NCBI GenBank assembly: GCA_046756405.1
Contig: JBHHWH010000029.1
Span: 1 to 25,575, forward strand
DNA length: 25,575 nt
Origin: JBHHWH01 sp046756405
GTDB taxonomy: Bacteria > Actinomycetota > Acidimicrobiia > Spongiisociales > ZC4RG35
Direction: 5' to 3'
A program made the translations under genes and the position numbers. Below the pieces are notes generated by a model. The model saw nothing but the letters and a program-made list of their open reading frames with translations, searched no databases and was not told where the DNA came from. This document shows positions 22,407 to 25,575 of this stretch, in pieces. Numbering within the stretch: the first letter of the stretch is position 1; each line of letters starts with the position of its first letter.

Positions 22407-23014
22407 GCCGGATACTGATGATCGACAACTACGACTCCTTCACCTACAACCTGGTCCAGGCCTTCCTGGGGATGGGAGCCGAAGTGGAGGTGTGCACCAA
22501 CGACGGCATCGGCCCGTGCCAAGCCGACACCCTGGAGCCCACCCACCTGGTGATCTCCCCGGGTCCGGGACGTCCCGAGGCCGCGGGAGCATCGATGGAG
22601 ATGATCCGCCACTTCGCCGGCCGGATCCCGATCCTGGGGGTCTGTTTGGGCCATCAGGCCGTGGCGGCGGTCTTCGGAGGAAGGGTCGGCGCCGCGGCGA
22701 CCCTGGTACACGGGAAGGCCTCCGCGGTCTACCACGACCGCCGCAGTCTTTTCGCCGGGGTCCCCAACCCCTTCCCCGCTGGGCGGTACCACTCCCTGGC
22801 GGTCCTCGAGGAGGGCCTTCCCGACACCCTGGCCATCACCGCCTACACCTCTGAAGGGGAGATCATGGGCATCCGTCACCGCACCCTTCCCATCGAAGGG
22901 ATCCAATTCCACCCCGAGAGCGTCCTCACCCCGCTGGGGGAGCGCCTGCTGGCCAACTTCCTCGACGCCTCGGCAGCCGACCAAACCCCGGCGATGGCAG
23001 AGGTGCGGAGATGA
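22403..23014 (+). CDS. trpG: Anthranilate synthase component II, glutamine amidotransferase
   Basis: Releases ammonia from glutamine for TrpE. Class I amidotransferase triad: nucleophile Cys81 in GVCLGHQ, with His170 and Glu172 in FHPES. Also visible are IDNYDSFTYNLV at the N-terminus and ISPGPGRP. It is 203 residues, normal length. The GTG start overlaps the trpE stop and the last codon overlaps trpD by 4 nt (ATGA), so translation is coupled. A shared role in p-aminobenzoate synthesis is possible in principle, but the trp operon location argues for tryptophan. Confidence 0.96.
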   Translation: MSRILMIDNYDSFTYNLVQAFLGMGAEVEVCTNDGIGPCQADTLEPTHLVISPGPGRPEAAGASMEMIRHFAGRIPILGVCLGHQAVAAVFGGRVGAAATLVHGKASAVYHDRRSLFAGVPNPFPAGRYHSLAVLEEGLPDTLAITAYTSEGEIMGIRHRTLPIEGIQFHPESVLTPLGERLLANFLDASAADQTPAMAEVRR

Positions 23015-24024
23015 GGGCCCTGATCGAGAGGCTGCTGGCCGGCTCCGACCTCAGCGGCGAGGAAGCGGCTCTTCTGTTGGAGGGGCTGACCGACCCCAGC
23101 CTGGATCCGGCCCAGGCGGCGGCGGCCCTCGCCGGGCTGCGGGCCAAGGGTGAGACGGCGGAGGAGCTGCGTGCCTTCGCCCTGGGTTTGAGGCGGATGG
23201 CGGTGGAGACCGGGATTCCCGCCGACGTGGCCGCGGTGGACGTGGTGGGCACCGGCGGCGACGGATCCCACAGCCTCAACCTCTCCACCGGCGCGGCCCT
23301 GGTGGCGGCGGCCGCCGGCCAGCCGGTGGTCAAACACGGCAACCGATCCGTCTCCAGCCGCAGCGGCAGCTTCGATGTCCTCTCCGCTCTGGGGATGGGT
23401 GTGCCCGGGGCGCCGCCAGAGGCGGCACGGCTGTTCGCCGAAACCGGGTTCACCTACCTCTTCGCTCCGATCTACCACCCGGCGATGAAGGCCGTAGCTC
23501 CGGTGAGGCGAGCCCTGGGGGTGCGCACCATCTTCAATCTGGCCGGGCCCCTGGCCAACCCGGCTTCGCCTCCCTACCACGTGGTGGGCGCCTACAGCCC
23601 TTCCTCGGCCCGGATGCTCGCCGAAACCCTGGCTGGAATGCCGCTGCGGCGGGCCTATGTGATCCACGGAGCGCCAGGCTGGGATGAACCCACTCCGGTC
23701 GGCCCCTACCTTCTCCTCGAAGTGACACCGGGGAAGGTCGAGGAGCGCACCGAAGATCCGGCACGCTTCGGCTTGGAGCCCTGCAGCCCCGACCAGCTCG
23801 CCGGGGGCGATCCCCACTACAACGCCGCGGCTCTCCTCCGGGTCCTGGAGGGAGAGCGGGGGCCGCACCGTGACGCTCTCCTGCTGGGGGCTTCCCTGGC
23901 ATTGCGGGTGACCAGGAGGGTCCCCTCCCCGGAGCAAGCCCTGGCCGCAGCCGCTGCGGCTATCGACGACGGCCGGGCCCTGGCGTTGGTCCAGCGTCTC
24001 GCCGCGGAGGCCGCCAATGTCTGA
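23011..24024 (+). CDS. trpD: Anthranilate phosphoribosyltransferase
   Basis: Joins anthranilate to PRPP to give phosphoribosyl-anthranilate. The 337-residue protein has the PRPP-binding glycine-rich loop GTGGDGSHSLNLSTG (around residue 80), KHGNRSVSSRSGSFDVL (about 108-124) and NLAGPLANPA in the anthranilate site. Length is typical. The start codon overlaps the trpG stop as ATGA, and its last 8 nt overlap trpC. Nothing is unusual in the motifs. Confidence 0.96.
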   Translation: MRALIERLLAGSDLSGEEAALLLEGLTDPSLDPAQAAAALAGLRAKGETAEELRAFALGLRRMAVETGIPADVAAVDVVGTGGDGSHSLNLSTGAALVAAAAGQPVVKHGNRSVSSRSGSFDVLSALGMGVPGAPPEAARLFAETGFTYLFAPIYHPAMKAVAPVRRALGVRTIFNLAGPLANPASPPYHVVGAYSPSSARMLAETLAGMPLRRAYVIHGAPGWDEPTPVGPYLLLEVTPGKVEERTEDPARFGLEPCSPDQLAGGDPHYNAAALLRVLEGERGPHRDALLLGASLALRVTRRVPSPEQALAAAAAAIDDGRALALVQRLAAEAANV

Positions 24025-24820
24025 CTTCCTGGCCGCCATGGCGTCGTCGAGCCGCGACCGGGCGACGGAGGCCAGATCACGCCGGGCCGAACTCGAGACA
24101 AGGGCCAGGTCGGCGCCCCCTCCCCGGCCCCTCGATGTGGACGGCTCCGGCTTCGACCTGATCGCCGAGCCCAAGCCGGCTAGTCCCTCCGAGGGGGTGT
24201 TCCTCGACGGCTCGGATCCCGCCCAGGCGGTGTTGGACCTGTCCCGGGGTTTCGCCACCGCAGGCGCGGTAGCGATCTCGGTGCTCACCGAGCCCACCCA
24301 ATTCGGTGGCAGCCTCAACCACTTGGAGGCGGTCGCCTTGGAGGTCGGCCTCCCGGTGATGCGGAAGGACTTCCTCACCGATCCACTCCAAGTTCTCGAA
24401 GCCCGGGCCGCCGGGGCCTCAGGAGTCCTGGTGCTGGCCCGGCTCTGTACAAGGAGCCTCCTCGACGAGATGGTCGGCCTGGCCCGAGCCCTGGGGATGT
24501 TCGTGGTGGTGGAGGTCTTCGACGAAGCGGACCTGGAGGAGGCGTCGGTGGTCTTTGACCAGGAAATCCTCATCGGGGTCAACACCCGCGATCTGGCCAC
24601 CCTGGAGGTGGACCAGACCCGGCTCTCCTCCCTGGCTCCGATTATCCCCGCCCACCTGCCCGCCGTGGCCGAGAGCGGTATCACCCTCCCCGAGCACGCC
24701 GCCGAAGCGGCCCGTCTCGGCTACCGGATGATGCTGGTGGGCACCGGGCTGGTCACCAGCCATGATCCCAGCGCCGCTGCCCGCGACCTCCTGGCCGCGG
24801 GGAGGAGTTTGCTCCGATGA
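24017..24820 (+). CDS. trpC: Indole-3-glycerol-phosphate synthase
   Basis: Ring-closes carboxyphenylamino-deoxyribulose phosphate to indoleglycerol phosphate. The (beta/alpha)8 barrel of 267 residues shows the substrate-binding signature AEPKPASPSEG (around residues 55-65, with Pro after the catalytic Glu region where I/V is usual), SVLTEPTQFGGS, the catalytic Lys in VMRKDFLTDP, VNTRDLATLEVD and VAESGI. The chain is a normal length. The start overlaps trpD by 8 nt and the stop overlaps trpF as ATGA. It is stand-alone, not fused to TrpF. Confidence 0.95.
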   Translation: MSDFLAAMASSSRDRATEARSRRAELETRARSAPPPRPLDVDGSGFDLIAEPKPASPSEGVFLDGSDPAQAVLDLSRGFATAGAVAISVLTEPTQFGGSLNHLEAVALEVGLPVMRKDFLTDPLQVLEARAAGASGVLVLARLCTRSLLDEMVGLARALGMFVVVEVFDEADLEEASVVFDQEILIGVNTRDLATLEVDQTRLSSLAPIIPAHLPAVAESGITLPEHAAEAARLGYRMMLVGTGLVTSHDPSAAARDLLAAGRSLLR

Positions 24821-25434
24821 GTATCTGGGTGAAGGTGTGCGGGATCCGGGACGAGGAGACTGCCGCTGTCTGCGAAGAGGTGGGGGTCGACGCCGTGGGT
24901 TTCGTCTTCGCCGACTCTCCGCGTCGGATCAGCGCGGTCCGGGCGGGAAGGATCGCCTCGGGGATGGCGGCGGCGATGGCGAAGGTGGCGGTGTTCCGCC
25001 GTCCCAGCATTGCCGCAGTCGACCGGGTCCGGGTCTTCTTCCCCTTCGACCTGATCCAGGCCGACCACACCGCCCTGGCCGGTGTCACGGGGATCGGAAC
25101 CCTTCCCGTGTTCCGTGAGGGAGACGGCGTGGAGGAAAGTGTGGCCTCCTTCTGCACGAAGAGACCGGGGGTTGGATTCCTCTACGAAGGCGGACGCAGC
25201 GGGGTGGGGGAGAAGGTGGACTGGCGGCGGGCGGGGAGGGTCGCCCGGCTGGGCCCGATGGTCCTAGCCGGCGGGCTCACCCCCGGGAACGTGGGCGAGG
25301 CGGTCCGCAGGGTCCGCCCCCACGGGGTAGATGTGAGCAGCGGCGTCGAGTCGAGGCGGGGACGGAAGGACCCGGGGCTCATCGCCGCCTTCGTGGAGGC
25401 GGTGCGGGCCGCAGAAGCGGAGGTGGCGCCGTGA
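24817..25434 (+). CDS. trpF: Phosphoribosylanthranilate isomerase, divergent
   Basis: Isomerises phosphoribosyl-anthranilate to the CdRP substrate of TrpC. The 205-residue barrel starts VKVCGIRDEE with the catalytic Cys8, followed by GFVFADSPRRIS, VLAGGLTPGNV and VDVSSGVES, which bind phosphate. Two usual motifs are altered: the central QLHG reads QADH, and the strand with the catalytic Asp (usual LLD) reads GFLYEGG, placing Glu where Asp is expected. It should still be assigned TrpF by context and the end motifs. Many actinobacteria lack trpF and use the bifunctional PriA, so a separate trpF is worth noting. It overlaps trpC by ATGA and trpB by GTGA. Confidence 0.9.
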   Translation: MSIWVKVCGIRDEETAAVCEEVGVDAVGFVFADSPRRISAVRAGRIASGMAAAMAKVAVFRRPSIAAVDRVRVFFPFDLIQADHTALAGVTGIGTLPVFREGDGVEESVASFCTKRPGVGFLYEGGRSGVGEKVDWRRAGRVARLGPMVLAGGLTPGNVGEAVRRVRPHGVDVSSGVESRRGRKDPGLIAAFVEAVRAAEAEVAP

Positions 25435-25575
25435 CCCTTCCGACGGAGCTGGTGGATGCCGCCCCGCCGGCCAACGGGCGGTTCGGTTCTTACGGAGGTC
25501 AATACGTGCCGGAGACACTGATGGCCATGGTGGAGAGGCTCGCCAAAATCGAGGCCACCACCATACTCCTCACCG
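25431..25575 (+). CDS. trpB: Tryptophan synthase beta chain, N-terminal 48 residues, truncated by the window edge
   Basis: Condenses indole with serine to form tryptophan in complex with TrpA. The GTG at 25431 overlaps the trpF stop (GTGA). The opening residues include GRFGSYGGQYVPETLM, the diagnostic N-terminal motif of TrpB. The pyridoxal-phosphate lysine and the rest lie outside the window. A trpA gene is expected next but cannot be seen. Confidence 0.93.
   Translation, partial: MTLPTELVDAAPPANGRFGSYGGQYVPETLMAMVERLAKIEATTILLT

Noticed and set aside
22876..24684. A 602-codon open frame on the minus strand across trpG, trpD and trpC
   Set aside because: It runs antisense to three unmistakable trp genes; shadow of GC-rich codons.

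Overview
The window looks like chromosomal DNA of a high-GC actinobacterium, outside or only distantly related to the well-known mycobacteria and streptomycetes. The evidence is very GC-rich coding with strong G/C third-position bias, a Ddn-type F420-dependent nitroreductase homologue, a DevR/DosR-type regulator with its kinase, a Streptomyces-like phosphofructokinase signature, frequent leaderless-type promoters (TAnnnT placed 6-9 nt before the start codon), and a trp operon with an actinobacterial-style leader attenuator. The class is not certain. A pyruvate:ferredoxin oxidoreductase points to a facultatively anaerobic or oxygen-fluctuating life. I see no phage, transposase, CRISPR, rRNA or tRNA.

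Region 1 (1-7920) is a redox/hypoxia block. It holds a left-truncated pyruvate:ferredoxin oxidoreductase (minus), a hemerythrin-like protein with a phosphofructokinase, a DoxX-type membrane protein (minus), and a three-gene operon (CBS-pair protein, flavin split-barrel protein, unknown). A divergent DevS-like kinase and DevR-like response regulator close the block. A near-perfect DevR/DosR box (4725-4738) precedes the CBS operon, and the regulator keeps the DNA-contacting helix of DosR. This suggests a small self-contained DosR-like regulon.

Region 2 (7921-10100) has a DUF885 putative metallopeptidase and a Ddn-like protein. Region 3 (10079-15387) is a methionine/SAM-cycle block: MTA/SAH nucleosidase (minus), a compact SAM riboswitch, metH and a methylenetetrahydrofolate-reductase-like gene, ended by a 19-bp perfect hairpin.

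Region 4 (15406-20809) has a polytopic membrane protein with a C-terminal endonuclease/exonuclease/phosphatase domain, an unrecognised 813-residue membrane-anchored protein with cysteine-laddered coiled coils (minus), and a PlsC-like acyltransferase (minus). Region 5 (20838-25575) is the tryptophan operon: sigma70 promoter, 14-residue leader peptide with three Trp codons, attenuator, then trpE-G-D-C-F-B with overlapping stop/start codons, running off the right edge inside trpB.

The most unusual feature is a ~54-bp intergenic repeat in three copies (7921-7974, 17311-17365, 19911-19963). Each copy begins 0-2 nt after the stop codon of a gene and has the same orientation as that gene. Two copies are direct repeats that bracket the unknown 813-residue protein gene.
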